From Azophilus sp965221465 (lineage in GTDB: Bacteria; Pseudomonadota; Gammaproteobacteria; Pseudomonadales; Azotimanducaceae), in contig OZ244892.1 of assembly GCA_965221465.1 (NCBI GenBank), positions 930,001 to 994,000 of the forward strand: a stretch of DNA of 64,000 nt, in the 5' to 3' direction. Positions within the stretch are counted from its first letter, which is position 1. Each line of letters opens with the position of its first letter. Below the pieces are notes generated by a model, which saw only the letters and a list, made by a program, of their open reading frames with translations, did not search any database and was not told where the DNA came from. The translations under genes were made by a program, and so were the position numbers. Below are positions 47,288 to 56,602 of this stretch, piece after piece.

Positions 47288-47407
47288 GCAGGCGACTGAG
47301 GCGCTCCGCCTCGGCATGGGCTTCGGTGACGAGCCGCCGGACTTGCAGGCAGGGCTTTCTGCGGCGTCGTTCGCTTCGGCAGGATCGGCCCGCTCCGATT
47401 CGCGGCC

Positions 47408-47905
47408 TCAATCGCCGACAGACTTGCCGCCCCAGATCTCCCGGGCTTTCTCGTAGACGCCCTGATCGTAGGAGAACTCCACCATGTTCCCCTCCGGGTC
47501 GCGCAGAAAGCAGATGTAGCCGATGCGCTTTGGCATCTGCATGGGGCCGAAGACCAGGCAACCGGCTTCCCTGGCCTTGGCGGCTGTCCGGTCGACCAGT
47601 TGTTTTTCCGGTACTTCGATGCCGATGTGGGCAAATGGCCCGAGGGCCGGGTGTTCCGCCGGCGCGAACGGGTCGTGTCCCTCGAAGAATTGCCCAAGTA
47701 CCAGGATGAAGGGGTGGTCCGCCTCGGTTTCGTCGCCGAGCCAGACGTTGTAGCCGTCCTCGTCTTCTTCCCGCGCAAGCACCCGCAAATGGGTGAATTC
47801 CTCGTACCAGGCTATGGCCCGGTCGATGTCCCTGACATGCAGGGCCAGGTGCGTCCACGTCGGGCGCTTCGGGCGCAAATCGTGTTGGGGGCGATCGGTG
47901 CCCAT
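47408..47905 (-). CDS. VOC-family (glyoxalase/dioxygenase-fold) protein
   Basis: 165 residues of the vicinal-oxygen-chelate fold: two beta-alpha-beta modules with WTHLALHVRDIDRAIAWYEEF, HIGIEVPEK and FLRDPEGNMVEFSYD. Metal ligands of the H/E type are present, but the substrate cannot be told. It starts 4 bp downstream of the TonB-receptor stop, so the two are likely co-transcribed. Confidence 0.85.
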   Translation of the reverse strand: MGTDRPQHDLRPKRPTWTHLALHVRDIDRAIAWYEEFTHLRVLAREEDEDGYNVWLGDETEADHPFILVLGQFFEGHDPFAPAEHPALGPFAHIGIEVPEKQLVDRTAAKAREAGCLVFGPMQMPKRIGYICFLRDPEGNMVEFSYDQGVYEKAREIWGGKSVGD

Positions 47906-47908
47906 CGG

Positions 47909-50224
47909 CTATTCGAATCGGTATTTCACGGAAGCAATCGCCTCGCGCGGAGGAATCAGTTCGTGGCTCGTCGTCCAGAGCCCGTAAGGGTTGGTGAACA
48001 CGTTGTTGATGCCATCCTTGTCGAACAGGTTCGTCAGGCCGAGCGAGAGACTCAACGGCAACCGGGCGAATTCGTATTCGACGTGCAGGTTGACGACATT
48101 GTAGCTCGGCACCCTGTCCACCTCGGGATGATTGAAGACGCGCGCCTGGAATTCGCCGCGGTGCACCCACTCCAACCGGGAGGCGAGTGTAGACCCGTTG
48201 CCGAACGAGCGATTGTATGACAGGGCAAGCCGGGCCATCGACTCGACCAGCTTCGGCGGCTTGTTGCCCTCGAGATTGTTGGCACTGGCGAGCTTCATCC
48301 GCGTTTCCACGGAACCGGGCGTGAAGAGCCCGAGTTCGAATGGAACCAGGGCGTTGCGGAAGTCGTGAACGTCCAATGCCAGCACATCGGATTTCACCTT
48401 GCCGTCCTGCCAGGCCAGCATGCCATCGAGCCGCCAGCTTTCCGCCAACACCCAATTGAATTCGGCTTCGATGCCGTACTCTTCCAGTTTCGGGATGGTC
48501 CAGGTGCCGCTTGCGAAGGGCACCGGGTCTTCGAAGGTGTACTGCAGGTGCTCGTGATCGTAGTAGAAGGCGGTGACGTTCAGGCGCAGGCGCCCGGCCG
48601 CCAGGGTGTTTCGCGTGCCGATCTCGTAGGCGGTCACTTCTTCGGGTTCGAACTCCGTGGGCAGCACGATACCGCCGCTGTTGGAGCCCCCGTTCTTCCA
48701 TCCGGTGGATACCAGGCCGTAGATCAGGCTGTCGTTCGTCAGTTCGATGTCGACACCTGCCTTCCAGGTCACCTTCGAGGCGTCGGTTGTCCGGTCGGGC
48801 CGCGTGCCGAAGAAAGCACCGCCGACATCGAGCTGGTCTTCGTCCTGGTAGCGAAGACCGGCGGTAACGGCCAACCGGTCGTTCAGCCTGTAGGTGCCCT
48901 GCCCGTAAGCGGCATAGTCCTTGCGGGTCACGGTACGGTACTCGGTGAAGTTCAGGTCGGAGCGGAATGGCGGCAGCGTCTCGGCGGTGAGCTGCTCGCG
49001 GGGCAGGGAGGCGGGCGATGCGGAGAACGGGGCGGCGCCGGTGGCCTCGAGGAAGTCGTTGAAATTCTCGTGATCGAGATAGTAGCCGCCCAGCACCCAA
49101 CTGAATGGCCCCGAGGCCCGCCCGATGCTGATCTCCTGACTGATGGCGTCGGAATCGTTGTCCCAGAAGGGCAGGACGTCCCAGTTGGCGAAGGCATAGC
49201 CGCCAGGATTGATCGATGTCAGTTCCTCGGTTAGCCGGTCGCCGTCGACGGTCTGTTCCTTGCGCAGTTGCTGCCACCCGGTCAGCGATCTGACGGCGAG
49301 GCCCGATTCGAGTTCCCACTCGACGATCAGCGAGACGCTGTGGTTCTCGAGCGCGAAGATGCCGGGATAGTCCTGCGACAGTTTTCGGGGGTTCGTATTG
49401 GGATCCAGCACGTTTTTCTGGGCTGCCGCATGCTGGTCGGAGTCGTGCACGAAAGCCTGCGCCAGCACCGAGAAGTTCTCTGCCGGTTGCCAAAGGAGCG
49501 CGATCTTGCCGACGGTGGACTGCGCATCGTCGAGATCGTAGCCATCGAGTGCGCCGCCTTCGATCTCCGCAAAGCCGTCCCGCCGGTAGCGTTGCAGCGA
49601 TGCCCGGAAGGCCGCGTTCCCGCCGAGCGGCAGGTTGACCGCGGCGCGCCCCCGAAATGTGCTGTAGGCGCCGTAGGCCAGGTCGATTTCGCCCAGCGTC
49701 TCGCCGGGAAGCGGCTTCTTGGTGACGATGTTGATCGCACCGCCCGTGGTGCCCTGGCCGAACTCCGTGCCCTGTGGGCCGCGAAACACCTCGACCCGTT
49801 CGATATCGCCGAGATCGAGGCCCATGGCGATGGGATTCGCCAGGTAGATGCCGTCGATGTAGGAAAGAACACTGGGTTGGGTGGCAAGATTCTGGGCGGT
49901 TTCCCAGCCGATTCCGCGGATTGTCACCACGCGTCCGGCGCCATCGTTCTTGGCGACGACGAGCCCCGGCACGTAGCCGTTGAAATTGTCGAGCTTGACC
50001 ACGTTCGACCTGTCGAAGTCTTCTCCGGACAGCGCCGATACGGCGACCGGGGCGTCTTCGATGGCGACCTGCCTTCTGCGCGCCGTGACCCGGATTTCTT
50101 CCAGGACACGGGCTTCCGACTGCTCTGCAGTTGTCTGGGCACGGGCAGCGCCCGATCCTGCGACGGCCGCAAGCGCTACCGCAAAGAGCCCCGCGGACCC
50201 GAATGCGAACCTGTCCAAAGCCAT
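47909..50224 (-). CDS. TonB-dependent outer-membrane receptor
   Basis: 771 residues from the ATG at 50224, which gives a good signal peptide (MALDRFAFGSAGLFAVALAA...ARA); an upstream in-frame start would add 31 residues of no family character. TonB-box-like LEEIRVTARR, plug domain (VEVFRGPQGTEFGQGTTGGAI), and a barrel ending ASVKYRFE. Of the type found in oligotrophic Gammaproteobacteria and sphingomonads; ligand unknown. Overall composition matches the core genome, unlike the receptor at 18909. Confidence 0.92.
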   Translation of the reverse strand: MALDRFAFGSAGLFAVALAAVAGSGAARAQTTAEQSEARVLEEIRVTARRRQVAIEDAPVAVSALSGEDFDRSNVVKLDNFNGYVPGLVVAKNDGAGRVVTIRGIGWETAQNLATQPSVLSYIDGIYLANPIAMGLDLGDIERVEVFRGPQGTEFGQGTTGGAINIVTKKPLPGETLGEIDLAYGAYSTFRGRAAVNLPLGGNAAFRASLQRYRRDGFAEIEGGALDGYDLDDAQSTVGKIALLWQPAENFSVLAQAFVHDSDQHAAAQKNVLDPNTNPRKLSQDYPGIFALENHSVSLIVEWELESGLAVRSLTGWQQLRKEQTVDGDRLTEELTSINPGGYAFANWDVLPFWDNDSDAISQEISIGRASGPFSWVLGGYYLDHENFNDFLEATGAAPFSASPASLPREQLTAETLPPFRSDLNFTEYRTVTRKDYAAYGQGTYRLNDRLAVTAGLRYQDEDQLDVGGAFFGTRPDRTTDASKVTWKAGVDIELTNDSLIYGLVSTGWKNGGSNSGGIVLPTEFEPEEVTAYEIGTRNTLAAGRLRLNVTAFYYDHEHLQYTFEDPVPFASGTWTIPKLEEYGIEAEFNWVLAESWRLDGMLAWQDGKVKSDVLALDVHDFRNALVPFELGLFTPGSVETRMKLASANNLEGNKPPKLVESMARLALSYNRSFGNGSTLASRLEWVHRGEFQARVFNHPEVDRVPSYNVVNLHVEYEFARLPLSLSLGLTNLFDKDGINNVFTNPYGLWTTSHELIPPREAIASVKYRFE

Positions 50225-50446
50225 TCCGAGATTGCCCTCACGAGTGGGAATGAGAATCCGATAGACGCCGATAAACGCCGCGGCGGTGCTTGCAGCGCCG
50301 CACAGCCCGCCGGCCATCCGGCCTGAACGCCGACTAGTATAAGATCGAGCGAAATCCCACGATAGGGCTTTTGCGAATTCGCCGCGATCGCCGACCCGTA
50401 GAGCGGCGAGTGGAGCGCCTGCGATCGACCCTCGACAGGTCGATTC

Positions 50447-51097
50447 TCAGCAGGAAAGCGGCCTGCCTTGTGCGTCCTCGCGAATCCCGTCGCCGTCCTG
50501 GTCGAATGCGTGCCGCGGGCGCCCCTGTGCATTGAGGATGAGTTGCCTCGCGAAGCGCGGGTTCCGATCGGCGGGGCAGTACTGAAAGTTGCCGGCTTGC
50601 CAGTCTGTCAACCCCGTGGCCCGAAACTGGAGAAAGCTGCGATTGCCGAACGACCGCCAGGCGACGGTCTCTCCGGCGTCCAGTCCGGGGAGCCGTGCGC
50701 CGACGAATTCGCCGTCGTCCAGGCGCTGGTCCCGGTCGATGTCGGCGAAGATCAGCATGCCCTCGTGCCAGTCGTCCCGGCCCCCGCATATCGGGCCTTG
50801 GCCGGAGCAGAGCGTCATTGTCCGGTTCCGGGCGATGGCGAGGCGACGCGCCGTGTGGATGGCGGCAGCGACCCCGTTGATGCGAGCAGTTGCCCGTTGG
50901 TTCGCTGCCAGTTCGGTGAATTCCGGTATGGCAATGCCCATCAGCACCGCGGCGACCGCGAGCGTAACCATCAGTTCAATGAGATTGAACCCCGCTGCCC
51001 GGAGGCCTGGCGAAAGGCGGAGACCCGTTTCGACCGTCGCGGAGCACATCTGCTCCGCGCATGCGTCTGATGACCTGTGGCAAGCCCGCGTGGACAT
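50447..51097 (-). CDS. FimT/GspH-like pseudopilin
   Basis: 216 residues with a leader of about 35 residues and a prepilin site LRAAG/FNLIELMVTLAVAAVLMGIAIPEF. The C-terminal GspH/FimT domain has CSGQGPICGGRDDWHEGMLIF. Acidic loops DIDRDQRLDDGE and DQDGDGIRED resemble the calcium-type loops of the pilE and pilY1-like proteins. It lies on the opposite strand from the main minor-pilin cluster about 4 kb away. Start uncertain. Confidence 0.82.
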   Translation of the reverse strand: MSTRACHRSSDACAEQMCSATVETGLRLSPGLRAAGFNLIELMVTLAVAAVLMGIAIPEFTELAANQRATARINGVAAAIHTARRLAIARNRTMTLCSGQGPICGGRDDWHEGMLIFADIDRDQRLDDGEFVGARLPGLDAGETVAWRSFGNRSFLQFRATGLTDWQAGNFQYCPADRNPRFARQLILNAQGRPRHAFDQDGDGIREDAQGRPLSC

Positions 51098-51175
51098 GAA
51101 CCTGAGAGTACCAGCGCGCCAACCTGCGGAAACAGAGGCGTTCCTCTCTCATGCATGTAAGAGATTCCCCTGCCC

Positions 51176-51280
51176 GATCCCACCCCGGCGGGCGGGCCCG
51201 CCGACGTGCAAGAGTCAGCGGCTGGTCGGGAGAGTACCGGCGCACGTACCGCACACCGGTTATCGGCGTCGGGCATGGAA
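51176..51280 (+). repeat. family B, internally deleted copy B5
   Basis: About 105 bp in the fimT-bamD gap. It keeps the left GC-rich end (GATCCCACCCCGGCGG, GACGTGCAAG), GGGAGAGTACCGG and the right arm (CGCACGTACCGCACACCGG) but lacks most of the loop. Confidence 0.6.
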
Positions 51281-51307
51281 GCATCCGCCACCGGTCGGGC
51301 GGCGCGG

Positions 51308-52318
51308 TCAGACGAAAGGCAACCAGCGCAGCCAGCGGCGTTTTTTCTTTTCCTTCTTCGGCTCGGCTTCCTGCCCGGCGGGAACCGGAGGGGGCGTGAA
51401 TCCTTCAGGGTGCTCGAGCTTCAGCGGCGGGGGCACGTCGGGGCGGTCCAGCATGCCCCAGGTCATCAGGTTCATCCAGGAGCGGTCGCGGTTGCGAATG
51501 CGCTCGGCCAGCACCAGGTCGCCGTTTGCATCGAATGCGGAGTGAGCGGGGTAATTGATCGCCAGAACGCGCAGTGCATCGTTGGCGGCCTCGGTCAGGC
51601 CAAGCTTGTAGTTGGCTTCGACCAGCACGATCAGGGCCTCCGGAATCGGTTCGTCGGCGGTCGGGTAGTTTTCGAGCACAAAGCGGGCGCGATTGGCGGC
51701 CGCCACGTAGGCGCCGCGGCGCAGGTAGTAGTCGGCGATATGCAACTCCGAGGCGGCGAGGATGTTCCTCAGGTACACCATGCGCTGGCGGGCGTCCGGG
51801 GCATACTGGCTGTGGGGGAAGCGTTGCAGCAATTCCGCGAGATCGGCATAGGCCAGGCGCGCCGCAGTCATGTCCCGCTGGGAAACGTCGGAGGAGAACA
51901 CGCGGTCGAGCAGGCTGCGGTTCTTGTTGTAGGCGGCGAGCCCCTTGAGGTAGTAGGCGTAATCGATGTTGTCGTGCTGCGGGTGCAGCCGTATGAAGCG
52001 GTCGGCTGCATTGCGGGCGGTGTCGTGGTCGGAGGACTGATAGCGGGCGTAGACGAGTTCGAGTTGTGCCTGTTCGGCATAGCGGCCGAAGGGAAACCGG
52101 GCTTCGAGGCGTTCGAGCACGTCGATGGCGCGGTCGTAGTTGCCCGAGCGGAGGCTTCGTTGCGCGTTGCCGTACAGAATCTGCTCGGTGGTGTTGAGGT
52201 CTTCGTCCTCGTCCTTGTCGCGGCCGCCGATGAACGGGATGTACTGGCATGCGCCCAAAACCCCGAGCAGAACAGCGGCGAGGACCAGGCGCGATAACAG
52301 GGTCGTTGCAACTTTCAT
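51308..52318 (-). CDS. bamD: outer-membrane assembly lipoprotein BamD
   Basis: Essential lipoprotein of the BAM beta-barrel assembly machine. 336 residues; the lipobox LGAC places the lipidated residue at Cys24, then tandem TPR-like repeats (NYDRAIDVLERLEARFPFGRYA; AQLELVYARYQSSDHD; FPHSQYAPDARQRM). The C-terminal tail is Lys/Arg-rich and about 80 residues longer than in E. coli. Divergent from rluD, the common arrangement. Confidence 0.95.
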   Translation of the reverse strand: MKVATTLLSRLVLAAVLLGVLGACQYIPFIGGRDKDEDEDLNTTEQILYGNAQRSLRSGNYDRAIDVLERLEARFPFGRYAEQAQLELVYARYQSSDHDTARNAADRFIRLHPQHDNIDYAYYLKGLAAYNKNRSLLDRVFSSDVSQRDMTAARLAYADLAELLQRFPHSQYAPDARQRMVYLRNILAASELHIADYYLRRGAYVAAANRARFVLENYPTADEPIPEALIVLVEANYKLGLTEAANDALRVLAINYPAHSAFDANGDLVLAERIRNRDRSWMNLMTWGMLDRPDVPPPLKLEHPEGFTPPPVPAGQEAEPKKEKKKRRWLRWLPFV

Positions 52319-52381
52319 GGTGGTAATCTATCACCAACTCCCTGGAGTCTCCAAAACCCCGTTGCCGAGCCGGACTGCCCC

Positions 52382-53368
52382 GTGAACCCGCCGCAGCAAG
52401 AATTCGAAGTTCCTCCGGAACTGGCCGGCGAACGGGCCGACCGGGCTGCCGCACGACTGTTCGATGGCTATTCCCGCGCCGTGTTGACGCGCTGGATTCG
52501 ACAGGGCGTGCTCACCGTCGATGGGCGTACCATCGAACCGGACCGCAAAATCAAGGGCGGCGAGCGATTGATGCTGGCAGAGGACGCGGAACTCGCCGGC
52601 TCCGGTTCAGCGGCTGGAGACTGGGCGGTTCCGGGGCAGGTCGATTTCGCCATCGTCCACGAGGACGGGCATTGCCTGGTGGTGGACAAACCCGCCGGCA
52701 TCGCGGTGCATCCGGGAGCCGGCAAGCGGGACGGCACACTGGTCAACGGCTTGCTCGAGCACCGTCCGGAATTGGCGAACCTGCCCCGCGCAGGCCTGGT
52801 GCACCGCATCGACATGGACACGTCCGGCCTGCTCGTGATTGCCGCCACGCATGCGGCACATCGGCGGCTCACGGAGGCGATCGCTGCGCACGTCGTCGAA
52901 CGCCGGTACTTTGGCATCGCCGAAGGGGAGATGATTGCCGGCTGCACCATCGACAAGCCCATCGGCCGCGATCGCCGCAATCGAACGCGGCAGCAGGTGC
53001 GTGCAGACGGGCGGCCGGCGGTAACCCGGGTGCGCGTCAAGGAGCGGTTCCGTGTGCATACCGCTTTCGAAGCCAGGCTCGAAACCGGCCGCACCCACCA
53101 GATACGCGTGCACATGGCCAGTATCGGCCATCCACTCGTGGGCGACCGGCGTTACGGTGCGCGCGGCCGGCTGCCCCGCGCGCCGCATCCCGAGACCATG
53201 ATTGCCCTGCGTGGATTCGGGCGGCAGGCACTGCATGCCGCGTCGCTCGCCTTCGAGCACCCGGACTCCGGCGTACCCTGTCGATTCGAGGCACCGCTAC
53301 CGAGGGACCTGGCGGAACTGGTGGCCGTATTGCGGCAGGATCGGGAGAGCCATCCTGAACGCCGATGA
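52382..53368 (+). CDS. rluD: 23S rRNA pseudouridine(1911/1915/1917) synthase
   Basis: 328 residues from a GTG. An N-terminal S4-like RNA-binding domain (RLFDGYSRAVLTRWIRQGVL) precedes the RsuA/RluD catalytic domain with the active Asp in LVHRIDMDTSGLLV, plus VVDKPAGIAVHPGAG and RTHQIRVHMASIGHPLVGDRRYG. The pgeF gene overlaps its 3' end. Confidence 0.95.
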   Translation: MNPPQQEFEVPPELAGERADRAAARLFDGYSRAVLTRWIRQGVLTVDGRTIEPDRKIKGGERLMLAEDAELAGSGSAAGDWAVPGQVDFAIVHEDGHCLVVDKPAGIAVHPGAGKRDGTLVNGLLEHRPELANLPRAGLVHRIDMDTSGLLVIAATHAAHRRLTEAIAAHVVERRYFGIAEGEMIAGCTIDKPIGRDRRNRTRQQVRADGRPAVTRVRVKERFRVHTAFEARLETGRTHQIRVHMASIGHPLVGDRRYGARGRLPRAPHPETMIALRGFGRQALHAASLAFEHPDSGVPCRFEAPLPRDLAELVAVLRQDRESHPERR

Positions 53369-54167
53369 CATCCGGGGCCGTTGCATCGCGGCGACCTGGC
53401 CGCTGTCCGGGCACGTTCGGGCACTGACGACGACACGAACGTTTTTCCGGTCGGGGCTCGAAGCCGGCGGAACCGAAATCGGCAGCGGCGCTCCGGTTGC
53501 CGATTCGGATCGGCGCGAACCGGCCCGCCGGAAAACATTGCGAGACGCGACCGTAGGCGCCGGCGGGCACCTGCAGTGGTTGAGACAAGTGCATGGCGAC
53601 CGTTGCGTGCAGGCGAGAGCAGGCAGTTGTTCCGGCGAACCCGAAGCGGACGCCGTCTGGACAGACAACTTCGCGCTCGGGCTCGTGATTCAGACGGCGG
53701 ATTGCGTGCCCATTGTCGTCACCGATACGGCCACCGACCGCATCGGCGCCGCTCACGCCGGCTGGCGCGGTCTGGCGCGCGGCGTGGTCGGCCGTCTCAT
53801 CGATTCAATGGGTTCGTCGCCGTCCATGATGGCCTGGATCGGTCCGGCCATCGGTCCCGATGCCTACGAGGTCGGGGAAGACGTTCGTTCGGCCATGCAT
53901 TCCGCGCTCGGCGCTGCAGCGGCAGACAGCGTATTCGTGCCCGGCGCCCGGCCGGGCAAGTGGCAACTCGATCTGCATGGGCTTGCCAAACGGCTGCTTG
54001 CGGCTGCCGGGGTCGAGCACGTCTACGGCGACCGGCTTTGCACGTTTTCCGATTCGCGTTTCCACTCCTACCGGCGCGACGGCGGTGCGAGCCGCATGGC
54101 CACCGTGGTCTGGAAGAACGAGTTCGGGCGGGCGCCTGTGGCACACCGATCGTCGCGGGCGCGTTGA
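53355..54167 (+). CDS. pgeF: PgeF (YfiH) family purine nucleoside/peptidoglycan-editing protein
   Basis: About 270 residues. The family motifs are complete: the Zn/Cu-type ligands in VHGDRC, TADCVPIVV and AHAGWRG, with CTFSDSRFHSYRRDGG near the C-terminus. Members have been assigned both peptidoglycan editing and adenosine/inosine phosphorylase-type activity. No ATG, GTG or TTG lies between an in-frame ATG inside rluD (53235) and the conserved region; a GGGAGA site is followed by ATC CTG (53352-53357), so a CTG or ATC start is likely. It overlaps rluD, as is normal. Confidence 0.88.
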   Translation: MNADDIRGRCIAATWPLSGHVRALTTTRTFFRSGLEAGGTEIGSGAPVADSDRREPARRKTLRDATVGAGGHLQWLRQVHGDRCVQARAGSCSGEPEADAVWTDNFALGLVIQTADCVPIVVTDTATDRIGAAHAGWRGLARGVVGRLIDSMGSSPSMMAWIGPAIGPDAYEVGEDVRSAMHSALGAAAADSVFVPGARPGKWQLDLHGLAKRLLAAAGVEHVYGDRLCTFSDSRFHSYRRDGGASRMATVVWKNEFGRAPVAHRSSRAR

Positions 54168-54322
54168 CATGGCTTTGCATAACCTCAAGAATAGCCCGCT
54201 ATTTTCTTTTCCCGAGTAATATTTCTGGGAAATCAACGAGTTAAACGTTGATGTCCTAGCAGGTGCGGCGCAATCTGATCCGTTGGCCGCCGAAACTGGA
54301 GAGGCGGCGTGGGTCGACGACC

Positions 54323-56092
54323 ATGACCGAGATGCTATCAGGGGCCGAAATGCTGGTTCGTGCGCTGCAGGACGAAGGGGTGGAATACCTGTTCGGTTAT
54401 CCCGGCGGCGCGGCCCTGCACATCTACGATGCCCTGTTCAAGCAACAGAAGGTCGAGCACATCCTGGTGCGCCACGAACAGGCCGCCACACACATGGCCG
54501 ACGGCTATGCCCGGGCCACCGGCAAGCCCGGTGTGGTGCTGGTGACCTCGGGGCCGGGCGCCACCAACGCGGTCACCGGCCTCGCCACGGCCTACATGGA
54601 TTCCACTCCCATCGTGGTCATTTCCGGTCAGGTGCCCACCGGCCAGATCGGCACGGATGCGTTTCAGGAAACCGACATGATCGGCGTTTCCCGGCCGGTG
54701 GTGAAGCACAGCTTCCTGGTCCGCGACTGCGCCGAGATTCCGGCAACGATACGAAAGGCATTTCACATCGCCACCACCGGGCGCCCGGGGCCGGTGGTCA
54801 TCGATGTGCCCAAGGACACCACCGACCCGGATGTCACGGCCCCCTACCGGTATCCGAAGTCGGTCGAGATGCGCTCCTACAAGCCCGCCATGAAGGGCAA
54901 CGGACGGCAGATCAAGAAGGCGGCGGCTGCCCTCGTCAAGGCCCGTCGGCCCGTCATCTACACCGGTGGCGGTGTCATTCAGGGCGATGCCTGGGACGAA
55001 CTGACCCGCATCGCGGGCCGCCTGGAATTCCCGGTGACCAACACGCTCATGGGTCTCGGTGGCGTTCCCGGGGACGACCCGCGTTTCATCGGCATGCTCG
55101 GCATGCACGGTGCCTACGAAGCCAACATGGCGATGCACCATGCCGACCTGATCCTGGCCGTTGGCGCCCGCTTCGACGACCGGGTGACCAACAACCCGGC
55201 GTTGTTCTGCCCGGACGCGACTGTCGTTCATATCGATGTGGACCCCGCCTCGATCTCGAAAATCGTACCGGCGGACATTCCGATCGTCGGTCATGTCAAG
55301 AGCGTGCTTCGCGACCTGGAAAAAGCCCTGGATGCGGAAATCGGCAAGACCCCGGAACTGCCGGACGCCGACGCCCTGACGGAGTGGTGGACACGCATCC
55401 GCAAATGGCGGGCAGCCTATGGGCTCAATCACGATCTGCCGTTGGACGGCACGGGCATCATCCTGCCGCAACAGGTGATCCAGAGCCTGTATCGGGTGAC
55501 CGGTGGCGATGCCTACGTCACCAGCGACGTGGGCCAGCACCAGATGTTTGCCGCCCAGTATTACCGATTCCCCGAGGGCCGCCGCTGGATCAACTCGGGG
55601 GGTCTCGGCACCATGGGGTTCGGGCTGCCGGCCGCGATGGGTGTGCAGTTCGCGTTTCCGAAGGCGAGTGTCGCCTGCGTGACGGGGGAGGGCAGCTTCA
55701 TGATGAACATGCAGGAACTCTCCACCTGCCTGCAGTACGGGCTGCCCATCAAGGTGATCTGCGTCAACAATCAGGCCCTCGGCATGGTCAAGCAGTGGCA
55801 GGACATGCAGTACGGCGGCCGCCTGTCGCAGAGCACATACAGCGACTCGCTGCCCGACTTCAAGACCCTGGTCGAGGCATTCGGCCACGTGGGCTTCCGG
55901 GTGGAGACGCCGGGCGACCTGCACTCGGCCATGCAGGAAACCTTCAGCCCGGCACTAAAGAACAAGCTGGTCTTTCTCGATGCCTGGGTGGACCCGGACG
56001 AGCACGTCTATCCCATGGCCGTCAAGGGCGGGTCCATGCGCGACATGTACCTCGACAAGATCACCACCAGCCAGCAGGGAGACTACATGTAA
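54323..56092 (+). CDS. ilvB: acetolactate synthase large subunit
   Basis: Thiamine-diphosphate-dependent condensation that opens valine, leucine and isoleucine synthesis. 589 residues from the ATG at 54323 (MTEMLSGAEMLVRALQDEGV). N-terminal TPP-binding half (YPGGAALHIYDAL, ARATGKPGVVLVTSGPGATN), central FAD-type domain, and C-terminal half with the TPP/Mg motif GEGSFMMNMQELST. The stop shares a base with the ilvH start. The 155-bp leader contains a 17-codon frame and a 7-bp stem but no branched-chain-residue run, so no attenuator is evident. Confidence 0.97.
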   Translation: MTEMLSGAEMLVRALQDEGVEYLFGYPGGAALHIYDALFKQQKVEHILVRHEQAATHMADGYARATGKPGVVLVTSGPGATNAVTGLATAYMDSTPIVVISGQVPTGQIGTDAFQETDMIGVSRPVVKHSFLVRDCAEIPATIRKAFHIATTGRPGPVVIDVPKDTTDPDVTAPYRYPKSVEMRSYKPAMKGNGRQIKKAAAALVKARRPVIYTGGGVIQGDAWDELTRIAGRLEFPVTNTLMGLGGVPGDDPRFIGMLGMHGAYEANMAMHHADLILAVGARFDDRVTNNPALFCPDATVVHIDVDPASISKIVPADIPIVGHVKSVLRDLEKALDAEIGKTPELPDADALTEWWTRIRKWRAAYGLNHDLPLDGTGIILPQQVIQSLYRVTGGDAYVTSDVGQHQMFAAQYYRFPEGRRWINSGGLGTMGFGLPAAMGVQFAFPKASVACVTGEGSFMMNMQELSTCLQYGLPIKVICVNNQALGMVKQWQDMQYGGRLSQSTYSDSLPDFKTLVEAFGHVGFRVETPGDLHSAMQETFSPALKNKLVFLDAWVDPDEHVYPMAVKGGSMRDMYLDKITTSQQGDYM

Positions 56093-56583
56093 TGCGCCGC
56101 ATCCTTGCCGTGCTGCTGGAGAACGAAGCCGGCGCGCTGTCCCGGGTAATCGGGCTCTTCGCCCAGCGCAATTACAACATCGAGACGCTGACCGTGGCGC
56201 CGACGGAAGACGCGACGCTTTCCCGGGTGACGATCGTCACCGAAGGCGGCGACGAGAAGATCGAGCAGATCACCAAGCACCTGCATCGGCTGATCGAGGT
56301 GGTGAAGGTGCAAGACCTCTCGGAGGCGGACCACATCGAGCGCGAACTCATGTTCGTCAAGGTTCGTGCCGAGGGGCCCGGGCGTGCAGAGGTCAAGCGC
56401 ACCAGCGATGTTTTCCGCGGGCAGATCGTCGACGTGACGGCGGATTCCTACACCGTGCAACTCACCGGAACGAGCGACAAGCTCGATGCCTTTATCCGGG
56501 CTCTTTCCAGGTCAACGGTGCTCGAAGTGGTCCGCTCCGGCGTATCCGGGATCAGCCGTGGCGAGAAGGTGCTGAGTGCCTAG
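56092..56583 (+). CDS. ilvH: acetolactate synthase small (regulatory) subunit
   Basis: 163 residues with the N-terminal ACT domain that binds valine (AVLLENEAGALSRVIGLFAQR, NYNIETLTVAPTED) and the C-terminal subunit domain (VDVTADSYTVQLTG). Its start overlaps the ilvB stop by one base, giving coupled translation and matched subunit amounts. Confidence 0.97.
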   Translation: MRRILAVLLENEAGALSRVIGLFAQRNYNIETLTVAPTEDATLSRVTIVTEGGDEKIEQITKHLHRLIEVVKVQDLSEADHIERELMFVKVRAEGPGRAEVKRTSDVFRGQIVDVTADSYTVQLTGTSDKLDAFIRALSRSTVLEVVRSGVSGISRGEKVLSA

Positions 56584-56602
56584 CTTTCATGGAAGACGTT
56601 TC

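Noticed and set aside
54169..54219. A 17-codon frame before ilvB, as an attenuator leader peptide
   Set aside because: It encodes MALHNLKNSPLFSFPE, with no run of Leu, Ile or Val codons, and no terminator/antiterminator pair is seen after it.
54232..54252. ATCAACG/CGTTGAT stem before ilvB as a terminator
   Set aside because: Only 7 bp with no T-run after it; it may be chance.
54283..56583. A 766-codon open frame spanning ilvB and ilvH
   Set aside because: Only the last part is ilvH; the rest is the wrong frame of ilvB.
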